DNA of 64,000 bases from RGIG3009 sp045653425 (lineage in GTDB: Bacteria > Bacillota > Clostridia > Oscillospirales > Acutalibacteraceae): assembly GCA_045653425.1 (NCBI GenBank), contig JAZOLU010000027.1, forward strand, positions 12,572-76,571. Reading direction: 5' to 3'. Under the pieces are notes generated by a model. The model did not search any database and was not told where the DNA came from. It was given only the letters and a program-made list of their open reading frames with translations. Position numbers and translations under genes: made by a program. This document shows, in pieces, positions 43,392 to 51,930 of the stretch (positions are counted from its first letter, which is position 1; each line of letters begins with the position of its first letter).

Positions 43392-44222
43392 ATGAGCGAA
43401 TGTACTCACGATTGCAGTTCCTGCTCGCAAAACTGCGGCGAACGCCAGCAGCAAGACCTGCGCGCCAAAACCAACGAGTTTAGCAGTATTAAAAAAGTGG
43501 TCGCCGTCAGCAGCGGCAAAGGCGGCGTGGGTAAATCCTCCGTCACTTGCCTGCTTGCGGTTATGTTGGCACGCCGCGGCTACAAAGTGGGCGTGTTGGA
43601 TGCCGACATTACCGGCCCTTCCATTCCGCGCGCATTCGGCATCACGCAAAAAGCGCAGGGCTCGGAAATTGGTATTTTGCCCGCCGAAACGCATATGGGT
43701 ATTAAATTGATGTCCATTAACCTGTTGCTGGAAGACGAGACTCAACCCGTGGTATGGCGCGGTCCGGTGCTGGCGGGTGCCGTTACCCAGTTTTGGAGTG
43801 ACGTGGTATGGGGCGATTTGGACGTGTTGTTTATTGATATGCCCCCCGGCACGGGTGACGTACCGCTCACGGTATACCAATCGTTGCCGGTGGATGCTAC
43901 GGTGGTGGTATCTACCCCCCAATCGTTGGTGCAAATGGTGGTGGGCAAAGCCAAAACGATGGCGGATATGTTAAACATTCCCGTGGTTGGGCTGGTGGAA
44001 AATATGAGTTACCTCACCTGCCCCGATTGTAACAAGCGCATTGCCCTGTTTGGTGACGAAAACGGTTTGGACGAAGCCGCCCGCCGTATGAACATCCCGC
44101 TGCTTGCCAAACTGCCGATTGATGCAACCGTCTCCCACTTGTGCGACACCGGCGAAATTGAACGCGTGGTGTGCGACGAAATTGCCCCCGCCGCCGATGC
44201 GGTAGAAGCACTGCTTAAATAA
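43392..44222 (+). CDS. Mrp/NBP35 family iron-sulfur carrier ATPase
   Basis: A 276-residue ATPase that assembles or carries Fe-S clusters. A Cys-rich N-terminus (CTHDCSSCSQNC, residues 4-15) is the NBP35-type cluster site. The deviant Walker A is SGKGGVGKS at 41-49, followed by LDADITGPSIPRAF. The bridging CPDC pair near residue 215 binds a cluster shared by the dimer. Length is normal. The ATG follows AGGAGG and lies under its own promoter. Such proteins often serve Fe-S enzymes of anaerobes, including hydrogenases. Confidence 0.92.
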   Translation: MSECTHDCSSCSQNCGERQQQDLRAKTNEFSSIKKVVAVSSGKGGVGKSSVTCLLAVMLARRGYKVGVLDADITGPSIPRAFGITQKAQGSEIGILPAETHMGIKLMSINLLLEDETQPVVWRGPVLAGAVTQFWSDVVWGDLDVLFIDMPPGTGDVPLTVYQSLPVDATVVVSTPQSLVQMVVGKAKTMADMLNIPVVGLVENMSYLTCPDCNKRIALFGDENGLDEAARRMNIPLLAKLPIDATVSHLCDTGEIERVVCDEIAPAADAVEALLK

Positions 44223-44235
44223 TGTCACGATAAAA

Positions 44236-44273
44236 CCGGCTCGGCGTACACACGCCGAGCCGGGTTTATTTTT
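44236..44273. terminator. Bidirectional terminator between Mrp/NBP35 and cyclophilin genes
   Basis: CCGGCTCGGCGT (44236-44247) and ACGCCGAGCCGG (44252-44263) form a perfect 12-bp stem with flanking A- and T-rich runs. Confidence 0.9.
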
Positions 44274-44277
44274 GTGT

Positions 44278-45129
44278 TTATCCCGCGTAAGTTGTCACGG
44301 TAATTCCAGTAATTGTCACATCGGTTGTGGGTTTGTCGTTGCTATCGGTCTCCACGGCGGCAATGGCATCCACCACATCCATACCGTCAAACACCTGCCC
44401 AAACACCGTGTGCCCGCCACTGCGGCGGAACGCGCCGTCCAGTGACAAATTGCCGCCGTACTGTTCGTACAATTTCCATACCTCGTTGGGCACCCAGTCG
44501 TAAACGTACGTTTCTTGGGGCAAAATATCTTCCCAACTGCTGTAATACATCTTCACCGTGTCCTCGCCGTAAGCATCAATCAGCGCCTCGTAATTTTCCT
44601 TGGCCAACTTTTCCATCGCCGCGGGACTGTAATCCTCCCGCTTGCCAAAAGCCGCGGCGTCGCCTTGATTAATGAAAAATTGGCTGCTATTGGTGTTAAT
44701 TCCACCATTCGCCATAGAAATGGAACCGCGCAAATTCAGCAGTTTGGTGTCAAATTCGTCCTCAAAATCGGCGCCGAAAATACTTTCCCCGCCGGTGCCG
44801 TTGCCTTTGGGGTCGCCGCCTTGAATCATAAAATCTTCAATTACACGGTGAAACGTCAAGCCGTTATAATACCCGTTTTGCGCGTGAGTGAGAAAATTCT
44901 GCACGGCTTTGGGTGCTGCCTCGGGGAAAAACCGCAACGAAATATCACCTTTGCTTGTGTGCATTATGGCAATTTTTTCGCCCTTGACAGGCTTGTCCAA
45001 CTGGAACCCAACGGTTTTGTCTGCATACGCGGTGGTAATGCCGTTTTCCGGCGTTTCGGTTTTCTTGTTACACCCTGTAAAACTTACGCACAGTAACACC
45101 GCCAGTGTAACCGCCACTACTCGCTTCAT
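44278..45129 (-). CDS. Lipoprotein cyclophilin-type peptidyl-prolyl isomerase
   Basis: A 283-residue isomerase exported as a lipoprotein: the signal peptide ends in the lipobox FTGC, with the modified cysteine at residue 20. The cyclophilin domain (about 50-275) shows FHRVIEDFMIQGGD, the substrate pocket SMANGGINTNSSQFFI and HTVFGQVFDGMDVVD. It assists folding of extracytoplasmic proteins. An insertion of about 50 residues lies in the middle. Its start overlaps the stop of the upstream cyclophilin gene (ATGA), so the two are one operon. Confidence 0.93.
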   Translation of the reverse strand: MKRVVAVTLAVLLCVSFTGCNKKTETPENGITTAYADKTVGFQLDKPVKGEKIAIMHTSKGDISLRFFPEAAPKAVQNFLTHAQNGYYNGLTFHRVIEDFMIQGGDPKGNGTGGESIFGADFEDEFDTKLLNLRGSISMANGGINTNSSQFFINQGDAAAFGKREDYSPAAMEKLAKENYEALIDAYGEDTVKMYYSSWEDILPQETYVYDWVPNEVWKLYEQYGGNLSLDGAFRRSGGHTVFGQVFDGMDVVDAIAAVETDSNDKPTTDVTITGITVTTYAG

Positions 45130-45746
45130 TCTGCATACTCCTTCACTTCAATGGTGTGAATAACCACATCTTCGCACGGACGGTCTTGCGCGCCGGTTGC
45201 CACTGCCGCAATCGCGTCCACCACGTCCATACCATCATACACCTGGCCGAACACGGTATGGCGATAGTCCAAATGCGGTGTGCCGCCACGTTCGCGGTAC
45301 GCAGTTTCCGCTTCTTCGGGGAAGTAGTTACGCAACTCCTTCATCTGCCCCAACAACGAGGGCGATACTTGCTGCGCCTGCACAATAAAAAACTGGCTGC
45401 CGTTGGTGCCGGGGCCGGCATTCGCCATAGAAAGCGCACCGCGCAGGTTGTGCAGTTCGGGCGTAAATTCGTCATCAAACGGATGCCCCCAAATGCTCTC
45501 GCCGCCGCAACCGGTACCGGTGGGGTCGCCGCCCTGAATCATAAATTGATTGATAACACGGTGAAAAATTTGCCCGTCATAATACCCGTTTTGCGCGTGG
45601 GTTACAAAGTTTTCCACGGCTTTTGGAGCATACTCCGGAAACAGCCGCACGGCAATATCGCCGTGGTTGGTGTGAAATACCGCTACTTGTTCGCCCGCTT
45701 TGGGGCACGCTAACTGGTTGATAGTAACCTCTCCTTTTATACTCAA
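45126..45746 (-). CDS. Cytoplasmic cyclophilin-type peptidyl-prolyl isomerase
   Basis: A 206-residue cyclophilin without signal peptide. The active-site segments FHRVINQFMIQGGDPTG, SMANAGPGTNGSQFFI and HTVFGQVYDGMDVV are complete, including the Arg and the Phe-Met-Gln cluster. It is about 40 residues longer than the minimal fold because of an insertion near residues 125-160. It is paired with the lipoprotein cyclophilin, which probably arose by duplication. Confidence 0.93.
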   Translation of the reverse strand: MSIKGEVTINQLACPKAGEQVAVFHTNHGDIAVRLFPEYAPKAVENFVTHAQNGYYDGQIFHRVINQFMIQGGDPTGTGCGGESIWGHPFDDEFTPELHNLRGALSMANAGPGTNGSQFFIVQAQQVSPSLLGQMKELRNYFPEEAETAYRERGGTPHLDYRHTVFGQVYDGMDVVDAIAAVATGAQDRPCEDVVIHTIEVKEYAE

Positions 45747-45782
45747 TTCCTTTTCTTATGTTACTGTATTTTCCCCGTATTG

Positions 45783-46919
45783 TCAAGGCGAGGGGGCTCT
45801 CTTTTCACCTCGGCTCTCACTTTTTTCTCCCACCGTGAGAAGCCACACGCCACACAGTACCAACAGTGCGGCGGATACCGCCGCCGAGCCGGATGCCGCT
45901 TGCACAACGGGCGTTTGCCACGTCCCCCACACGGCCTCCGACAGGGGTATGCAGTGGTACAATAGGCACGCAAGCACCGCCGTGAGCGCGCCCTGTGCCA
46001 CACGCGCGGCAAAAAAATCGGCTCCCAGTATCCCCAGCCCGCGCAACGAAGCCGCCAATTGACACTGCACCGAAAGTCCGGCAAATCCCACCGCAAACCC
46101 CAAAAACAACGGCGCGTTGCCGCCCAGCGATGCCGCGGCGGTACAACCACCGCTTACCTCCAAAACGCACGCAATCAACGCTCCCACCAATTTTTCTGCG
46201 GGCGGATGCCCGCCCGCTAACCAACCGACAACACCGGAAACGTCTATCAATGCCGTTGCCGCCGCAAACAGTGATACAAACCCACACATAATCAGCAACG
46301 TTTCGCACGCTCCCGTCACCGACTCCACCAGCGCGGCGGTTGCAGGAAGTACCACCGTCGGTCGCCGTGTACGCACCACCGTGCGCCGCCGACTGCCGCG
46401 CGGTGCGCCAACCACCCCCAGTATGAATGCCGCCAACAGGTGTGCAGCAAACAATAACCACCCAAACGCCGCACTGCCCATCATTCCCGTACCCACGGCG
46501 CTCACCACAAATCCCGGCCCGCCGTTTATGCAACAACGCAACATACGCCGCGCTTCGTCACGGTCCAGTTGCCCGCTGCGCACCAAATCGCCCACCGCCG
46601 CACCGCCGGCGGGGTAGCCTCCCACCGCACCAATCACCAGCCCCGCCGCACAACAACCGGGCAACCCAAACACGCGGCGGGTAATCCACTCCAATCGCCG
46701 CCCCACGGCGGCCGCCACGCCCGACCGAATAATAAATCCGCTTAACACCAAAAACGGAAACAACGAAGGAATGAGCACCTGCCCGCACACCGCCAACCCT
46801 CGGCTAATGCCTCCCGCCACCGCTTGTGGTCGCCACAGTAGTGCCGCTGCCGCCAACAAGGTGCCTCCCGCCAACGCCGCCATACGCAAACGGTGTGCTG
46901 TTTGTTGTTTCACTGTCAT
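45783..46919 (-). CDS. YlbJ-like sporulation/nucleoside-recognition (Gate) membrane protein
   Basis: A 378-residue polytopic protein with about eight hydrophobic segments. The run LIPSLFPFLVLSGFI and the motif GAVGGYPAGGAAVGDL are typical of the Gate-domain family containing YlbJ and SpoIIIAH-era sporulation membrane proteins. YlbJ is needed for the spore cortex in Bacillus. The start I chose is the ATG with GGAG nine bases upstream; longer readings begin further upstream without such a site. It is divergent from yqfC and only 84 bases away, which fits a sporulation role. Confidence 0.75.
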   Translation of the reverse strand: MTVKQQTAHRLRMAALAGGTLLAAAALLWRPQAVAGGISRGLAVCGQVLIPSLFPFLVLSGFIIRSGVAAAVGRRLEWITRRVFGLPGCCAAGLVIGAVGGYPAGGAAVGDLVRSGQLDRDEARRMLRCCINGGPGFVVSAVGTGMMGSAAFGWLLFAAHLLAAFILGVVGAPRGSRRRTVVRTRRPTVVLPATAALVESVTGACETLLIMCGFVSLFAAATALIDVSGVVGWLAGGHPPAEKLVGALIACVLEVSGGCTAAASLGGNAPLFLGFAVGFAGLSVQCQLAASLRGLGILGADFFAARVAQGALTAVLACLLYHCIPLSEAVWGTWQTPVVQAASGSAAVSAALLVLCGVWLLTVGEKSESRGEKRAPSP

Positions 46920-46953
46920 CCCCTCCCGCTCCATTTTATGGCGCGCCACCGCC

Positions 46954-46982
46954 GCATTATTCCCGCGCCGCGCACATAAGAT
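46954..46982 (+). promoter_or_regulatory. Possible sigma-E-type promoter for yqfC-yqfD
   Basis: GCATTATT (46954-46961) and CATAAGAT (46975-46982) are 13 bases apart and resemble the sigma-E -35 and -10 elements. They lie about 20 bases before the yqfC start. Confidence 0.35.
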
Positions 46983-47003
46983 GACACGGAGGAGTGATGT
47001 GTT

Positions 47004-47288
47004 GTGAAACCGTCCGAAAAGCGCACCGCACTGTCGAGCCGCATTGAACAAACGCTGGATTTGCCCACCGGCGTACTCACCGAAGCACCCCGTATGGAAT
47101 TTGCCGGTAACCAACGGGTGCTGGTAGAGGGATGCCGCTCCATTTTGGAGTACGACGAAGACCGTATCCGTCTGCGCACCACTGCCGGCGTGGTGCGGTT
47201 GCTGGGACGCGATTTGCGTATGAACTGCCTTAATCCTGCCTGCGCCGTTATTACCGGCCGTTTGCTGTCGGTTGAATTTTTGGAGTGA
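47004..47288 (+). CDS. yqfC: Sporulation protein YqfC
   Basis: A 94-residue YabP/YqfC-family protein. The family core, with MEFAGNQRVLVEGCRSILEYDED and VRLLGRDLRM, is clear. In Bacillus yqfC belongs to the sigma-E mother-cell regulon. The GTG start has GGAGGAG nine bases upstream. The stop and the yqfD start are five bases apart, so the two are cotranscribed. Confidence 0.9.
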   Translation: MKPSEKRTALSSRIEQTLDLPTGVLTEAPRMEFAGNQRVLVEGCRSILEYDEDRIRLRTTAGVVRLLGRDLRMNCLNPACAVITGRLLSVEFLE

Positions 47289-47292
47289 GAAT

Positions 47293-48447
47293 ATGTCGCT
47301 GTTATCGTATATTACCGGTTCGGTTCTTGTGGAATGTGAGGGCGGCTATCCGGAAAAATTTATCAACACCGCCGCCAACGCCAATTTACCGTTGTGGGAC
47401 ATCCGCGTTGTCGGTGCTTCGTTGTGGTGCCGTGCACCGGCGGGTGCCTACCGTCTGTTGCGCCCCGCCGCCCGTGCCGCCGGCGTGCGTATGCGCGTGC
47501 GGGGACGGCACGGCTTGCCGTTTGCCATGCGCCGACATCATTTCCGTTTGGGAGTGCCGGTGGGCTTACTGTTATTCGCCCTTTGTTTAGGTGCGTTGTC
47601 CTCCCGCGTTTGGGTGGTCACGGTTACAGGCAACCACACCGTTTCCGAAAGCGAAATTCGCGCCGTGTTAACCCCGCTCGGCGTGTGCGAGGGTGCCGAT
47701 TTTAACCGCGTATCCCTGCCCGACGTGCAACTGACCGCCCTGCAACAACTACCGCAACTTTCGTGGCTCACCGTGAACCAAAGCGGCAGTATTGCCACCG
47801 TGGAAGTGCGCGAACACACCGCCGTTGAACCGTTGGAAAAAACCACACCCGCCAATTTGGTAGCCGCGTGCGACGGCGTTGTTCTGCACGTTAACACCAC
47901 CGCCGGTCAAGCGGTGGTAAAAGCAGGCGATGCCGTTTCCCGCGGGACATTGCTTATCAGCGGCGTTATGGAAAGCAAAGTCGGTCCGCAACTCAAACGT
48001 GCGGCAGGGAGTGTGCTGGCTCGCACCGGCCACACGCTCACCGTCACCGTGCCGCTGAAAGATACGGTTACTCGCGTGGAACGCACGCTCACCCGCCCCA
48101 CCCTGTCGCTGTTTGGATGGCGCATACCGCTATATGCCGGCGGCACGTTGGAGGGCAATCCGAAAACGACCACCGAACACCACCCCATATGTGCCGGCGA
48201 CGTGTGCCTGCCGTTGGGACTTACCGTTGTGCGCCACACGTATTTTACAGACCAACCCCTTACCCGTACACCGCAAGAAGCGTTGGCATTGGCGGAGGAA
48301 CGCTTAGCAAAGCAAGAACAAACCCTGCGGAACACGCTAACAGTGGAGAGCCGCACACCGCACACCCAAATTACCGCCGACGCTGTCACGCTCACGGTGG
48401 TATACACCGGTACACAAGAGCTTGCCACACCGGTACCCATTGTATAA
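47293..48447 (+). CDS. yqfD: Sporulation protein YqfD
   Basis: A 384-residue membrane protein of the YqfD family. A soluble N-terminal domain is followed by a transmembrane segment (about residues 90-112) and a large extracytoplasmic region with the POTRA-like WVVTVTGNHTVSESEI. The conserved HTAVEPLEKTTPANLVAACDG belongs to the family core. YqfD is required for sporulation in Bacillus and is part of the sigma-E-controlled yqfCD-phoH-ybeY neighbourhood, which is preserved here. Confidence 0.9.
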   Translation: MSLLSYITGSVLVECEGGYPEKFINTAANANLPLWDIRVVGASLWCRAPAGAYRLLRPAARAAGVRMRVRGRHGLPFAMRRHHFRLGVPVGLLLFALCLGALSSRVWVVTVTGNHTVSESEIRAVLTPLGVCEGADFNRVSLPDVQLTALQQLPQLSWLTVNQSGSIATVEVREHTAVEPLEKTTPANLVAACDGVVLHVNTTAGQAVVKAGDAVSRGTLLISGVMESKVGPQLKRAAGSVLARTGHTLTVTVPLKDTVTRVERTLTRPTLSLFGWRIPLYAGGTLEGNPKTTTEHHPICAGDVCLPLGLTVVRHTYFTDQPLTRTPQEALALAEERLAKQEQTLRNTLTVESRTPHTQITADAVTLTVVYTGTQELATPVPIV

Positions 48448-48486
48448 TTTACGCGCTTCCGTGCTCAAATTTTGTGACTTTTGCTA

Positions 48487-48515
48487 GTGACAATGCCTTC
48501 TTTTTGTGGTATACT
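48487..48515 (+). promoter_or_regulatory. Promoter of phoH
   Basis: GTGACA (48487-48492) and TATACT (48510-48515) are 17 bases apart, with a TGTGG extension before the -10, about 25 bases before the start. Confidence 0.65.
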
Positions 48516-48540
48516 AACAAAAAGCAAAGGAGGCGACGCC

Positions 48541-49542
48541 GTGGAACAACTCATCAGTGTGGACCGTATGGAACAAGTGGTTGCTCTGTTCGGGAATTTT
48601 GATGAAAACATTCACCTAATTGAGCAACAATACGGCGTTAACGTCCTCAGCCGCGACAGCGAAATTAAGGTTTCCGGCGAACCGGAGGAAGTTATGCGCG
48701 CCGTGCGCACCATTCAAGGACTTCTTCAACTCATTAGCCGCGGCGAGCAGTTGAACGAGCAAAACGTGCGGTATGTGATGATGCTGGTGAACGAGGGTGC
48801 CGAGCAAGAGGTGCCGTCCCTGTCGGGGGACAGCATTTGCATTACCGCCAAAGGGCGTCCGGTAAAACCCAAAACGCTGGGGCAAAAAGCGTATGTGGAT
48901 GCCATTCGCAAAAACACGGTGGTGCTGGGTGTTGGTCCTGCGGGTACCGGTAAAACGTATTTGGCGGTAGCTATGGCAGTGGAAGCGTTTCGTTCCAAAC
49001 AGGTTAACCGCATCATTCTCACCCGTCCCGCGGTGGAAGCGGGCGAAAAGTTGGGGTTTTTGCCGGGAGACTTGCAGTCCAAAGTAGACCCCTACCTTCG
49101 CCCGTTGTACGACGCGTTGTTTGATATGCTGGGCACCGAAACCTACCAAAAATATTTGGAACGCGGCAACATTGAAGTGGCACCGCTGGCGTATATGCGT
49201 GGGCGTACGCTGGACGATTCGTTTGTTATTTTGGACGAGGCGCAAAACACCACCCCCGAACAAATGAAAATGTTTCTCACCCGTTTGGGTTTTAACTCCA
49301 AAATGGTGGTCACCGGCGACATTACGCAAATTGACCTGCCCGACGGGAAGAAAAGCGGATTGCGCGAGGTAATGCGCATCCTAAAAGACGTGGAGGACGT
49401 AGCCATCTGCACGTTTAATCAAAAGGATGTGGTACGCCATCAACTGGTGCAACGCATCATTAAGGCGTACGAGGATTACGAAAAAAATAAACCGGAAGGA
49501 AAGCGAGCAAAATATGGTGACAAAAATCCGAGTCGACATTGA
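48541..49542 (+). CDS. phoH: PhoH family ATPase
   Basis: A 333-residue PhoH-like protein. An N-terminal KH-like or single-stranded RNA-binding region (1-100) precedes the ATPase domain with Walker A GPAGTGKTY (132-140) and Walker B VILDEAQNT. PhoH proteins act with YbeY in rRNA maturation and RNA quality control. The GTG start has AAAGGAGG upstream; a longer reading to 48481 crosses its promoter and is rejected. The ybeY start lies inside its last 29 bases. Confidence 0.95.
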   Translation: MEQLISVDRMEQVVALFGNFDENIHLIEQQYGVNVLSRDSEIKVSGEPEEVMRAVRTIQGLLQLISRGEQLNEQNVRYVMMLVNEGAEQEVPSLSGDSICITAKGRPVKPKTLGQKAYVDAIRKNTVVLGVGPAGTGKTYLAVAMAVEAFRSKQVNRIILTRPAVEAGEKLGFLPGDLQSKVDPYLRPLYDALFDMLGTETYQKYLERGNIEVAPLAYMRGRTLDDSFVILDEAQNTTPEQMKMFLTRLGFNSKMVVTGDITQIDLPDGKKSGLREVMRILKDVEDVAICTFNQKDVVRHQLVQRIIKAYEDYEKNKPEGKRAKYGDKNPSRH

Positions 49543-50020
49543 AAATCGACAAAAAGCCGTAAAAATCCCCACCGGTATGCGGATGATAATTCGCCGTTGT
49601 TGCCACGCGGCGCTGGATTTGGAAGGCATTGACGGCGAGGCGCAAGTGGACGTTACTTTGGTGGACAACGAGCAAATTCGCAAAATCAATCGCGAACAAC
49701 GGAATATTGATGCCGCTACGGACGTGCTTTCTTTCCCGCTGGGCGAAAACGGCGTGTTTGAAATCAACCACGAAACGGGCGAAAAACTGATTGGCAATAT
49801 TGTGTTATCGCTGGAACAAGCCGAAAAGCAAGCGCACGATTTCGGCCATTCGTTTAACCGCGAAGTGGGGTATCTCACCGTGCATTCTATGTTTCATCTT
49901 TTGGGTTACGACCACGTAAACAACGGGTTGGAAGCCGTGCGTATGCGCGAAAAAGAAGAAACCGTTATGAACCAAATCGGTCTGCCGCGTGGCAACAGTT
50001 ACGTTTTGGAAGAGGAATAA
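49514..50020 (+). CDS. ybeY: Endoribonuclease YbeY
   Basis: A 168-residue zinc-dependent endoribonuclease that matures the 16S rRNA 3' end and helps ribosome quality control. The metal motif HSMFHLLGYDH gives ligands His124, His128 and His134. The upstream TDVLSFPLGENG and IGNIVLSLEQAEKQA segments are conserved. It overlaps phoH by 29 bases and precedes era, although the cytidine deaminase and diacylglycerol kinase genes often found between them are absent. Confidence 0.96.
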   Translation: MVTKIRVDIENRQKAVKIPTGMRMIIRRCCHAALDLEGIDGEAQVDVTLVDNEQIRKINREQRNIDAATDVLSFPLGENGVFEINHETGEKLIGNIVLSLEQAEKQAHDFGHSFNREVGYLTVHSMFHLLGYDHVNNGLEAVRMREKEETVMNQIGLPRGNSYVLEEE

Positions 50021-50085
50021 TCGCCCCACTTTTGGCAAAGGCTTGCCATTGCCTTTAATTTTTGAATGTTAAGGAGAACCAAACA

Positions 50086-50988
50086 ATGTCGGATACCCGT
50101 TCTGCTTTTATTGCCATTGTCGGCGTACCCAACGTGGGTAAATCGTCGTTGCTCAATGCGCTGGTGGGCCGCAAGGTTGCCATTGTGTCGGACAAGCCCC
50201 AAACCACCCGTAACCGCATTATGGGTGTGTACACGCAAAACGACCTGCAACTGGTGTTTTTGGACACGCCCGGTTCCCACCGCCCGCGCACCCGGTTGGG
50301 GGATTTTATGATAAAATCCATTGGGGAAGCAATGTCCGGCGTGGATGCGGGCATTTTGGTAACCGAACCCACCGCCACCGTGCGCGAAGCGGAACGCGAA
50401 CTGCTGGAACGGTTTCGTTCCCAAAAGTTGCCGGTACTGTTGGTTCTGAATAAAATTGACACGGTGGCAGATAAAGCCACGCTTCTTGCTTGTATCGATG
50501 CGTGGCGGCAAGCATATCCGTTTGAGGCGATTCTTCCCGTTTCTGCTCTTACCGGCGAAGGGGTGGACACGGTATCGGCTGAGTTGGCGCAGTTTGCCCT
50601 GCCCAGCCCCCACTTTTTCCCGTCGGATACCACAAGTGACCAGCCCGACCGTCTGCTCGCCGCCGAACTGCTGCGCGAACAGATGTTGTTGCAGTTGCGG
50701 GAAGAGATTCCGCACGGTATTGCCGTGTTGGTGGAACATTTTGAGGAACGCGAAACCGCAAACGGCACAATTTTAGAAGTAGATGCCGAGATTTTTTGCG
50801 AGCGTGAAAGTCACAAAGGCATTGTTATCGGCAAACGCGGTGACACGCTTAAAAACATTTCCGCCGCTGCGCGTTTGGAAATGGAAACTCTGTTTAACGC
50901 TCACGTAGATTTGCAATGTTGGGTTAAAGTAAAAGAGGACTGGCGCAACCGTCAAGGATTGCTCAACAGTTTTGGTTATCGCTCCTAA
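50086..50988 (+). CDS. era: GTPase Era
   Basis: A 300-residue GTPase that binds near the 3' end of 16S rRNA and is needed for 30S assembly. The G1 loop GVPNVGKS spans 13-20. G3 reads LDTPGSH and G4 NKID. The C-terminal KH domain has HKGIVIGKRGDTLKNI. The ATG follows AAGGAGAACC. It lies between ybeY and the recO region, the usual Firmicutes order. Confidence 0.96.
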   Translation: MSDTRSAFIAIVGVPNVGKSSLLNALVGRKVAIVSDKPQTTRNRIMGVYTQNDLQLVFLDTPGSHRPRTRLGDFMIKSIGEAMSGVDAGILVTEPTATVREAERELLERFRSQKLPVLLVLNKIDTVADKATLLACIDAWRQAYPFEAILPVSALTGEGVDTVSAELAQFALPSPHFFPSDTTSDQPDRLLAAELLREQMLLQLREEIPHGIAVLVEHFEERETANGTILEVDAEIFCERESHKGIVIGKRGDTLKNISAAARLEMETLFNAHVDLQCWVKVKEDWRNRQGLLNSFGYRS

Positions 50989-51055
50989 GTTTTATGTATG
51001 AAACCCCCCGCTTCGGCTCAAAGTAATAGTAGTGCCAAAACGGAGGGATACGCGT

Positions 51056-51238
51056 ATGGATAAAGATAAATTGTGGGCGGTTTTCGAGCAAACCGGTCGC
51101 GTGGAGGATTATCTGCGTTATTGCGGTATGGATGTGTACGATTCCGGCGGCGAAAACGCCGTTCCGGTTACAAAGGAGTCACCGTATGAAACTGACGACC
51201 GACGCACTGATAGTGCGGGTAAACAACAATATCGGTGA
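51056..51238 (+). CDS. YqzL-like short protein
   Basis: A 60-residue protein of unknown function. Its first half, KLWAVFEQTGRVEDYLRYC, matches the pattern of the YqzL peptides encoded between era and recO in Firmicutes. The remainder is polar and variable. The ATG follows CGGAGGG. Its 3' end overlaps recO by 53 bases in another frame, so either the C-terminus is genuinely overlapping or it is not critical. Confidence 0.65.
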   Translation: MDKDKLWAVFEQTGRVEDYLRYCGMDVYDSGGENAVPVTKESPYETDDRRTDSAGKQQYR

Positions 51239-51920
51239 AACAGACCGCTTTGTCACCGCGCTCACGCGGGAGCGCGGGTTAATTCGTGCCTCGGTACGCG
51301 GCGCGCGTAATGTCAAACATCGTAATAGTGCCGCCACCCAGTTGCTGTGCCATTCCCGCCTAACGTTGTATCAAGGGCGGGAAAAATACATAGTGGACGA
51401 TGCCGAGCCCCTCCACGTATTCTTTAACGTGCGGGAACAGTTGGATAAACTGGCTCTTGCGCAATATTTTTGTGAACTGGCAGGCGTGCTCGCCCCGCAG
51501 GAAGAACCCGCGGAGGAAGCGTTGCGCCTGCTTCTCAACGCGCTACATTATTTGTCGGAAAACACGCGCCCGTTGCCGCAAATTAAAGCCGTTACCGAAC
51601 TGCGTTTGCTATGCCAAGCGGGATACACACCGGCGGTTGCCGCGTGTGGCGGTTGCGGCGCACAAAACGGCACACAGTTTTCACCGTTGCAAGGGACGTT
51701 GTTGTGCGACACCTGTCGCGGTAACACCCAAACCGTTGCGGTATCCTCCACCGTGTTAGCGGCACTGCGGCACATTGTGTATGCACCGTTTGAGCGGTGC
51801 TTTGCGTTTGCGTTGCCACCCGAAGATACCGCCGCCCTTGCCGCCGTGTGCGAACAGTTTCTGCTCAGTCAGTTGGGGCGTGGCTTTAACACGTTGGAGT
51901 TTTACCACAGTCTTGTGTGA
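51186..51920 (+). CDS. recO: DNA repair protein RecO
   Basis: A 244-residue recombination mediator that loads RecA on SSB-coated DNA with RecR. An N-terminal OB fold starts MKLTTDALIVRVNNNIGE. Beyond the helical middle comes the zinc site CGGCG with CDTC (about 165-190). Length and fold order match Firmicutes RecO. The start has AAAGGAG upstream and overlaps the yqzL-like gene. It is followed ten bases later by mutS2. Confidence 0.94.
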   Translation: MKLTTDALIVRVNNNIGETDRFVTALTRERGLIRASVRGARNVKHRNSAATQLLCHSRLTLYQGREKYIVDDAEPLHVFFNVREQLDKLALAQYFCELAGVLAPQEEPAEEALRLLLNALHYLSENTRPLPQIKAVTELRLLCQAGYTPAVAACGGCGAQNGTQFSPLQGTLLCDTCRGNTQTVAVSSTVLAALRHIVYAPFERCFAFALPPEDTAALAAVCEQFLLSQLGRGFNTLEFYHSLV

Positions 51921-51930
51921 GGAAGTTGTT

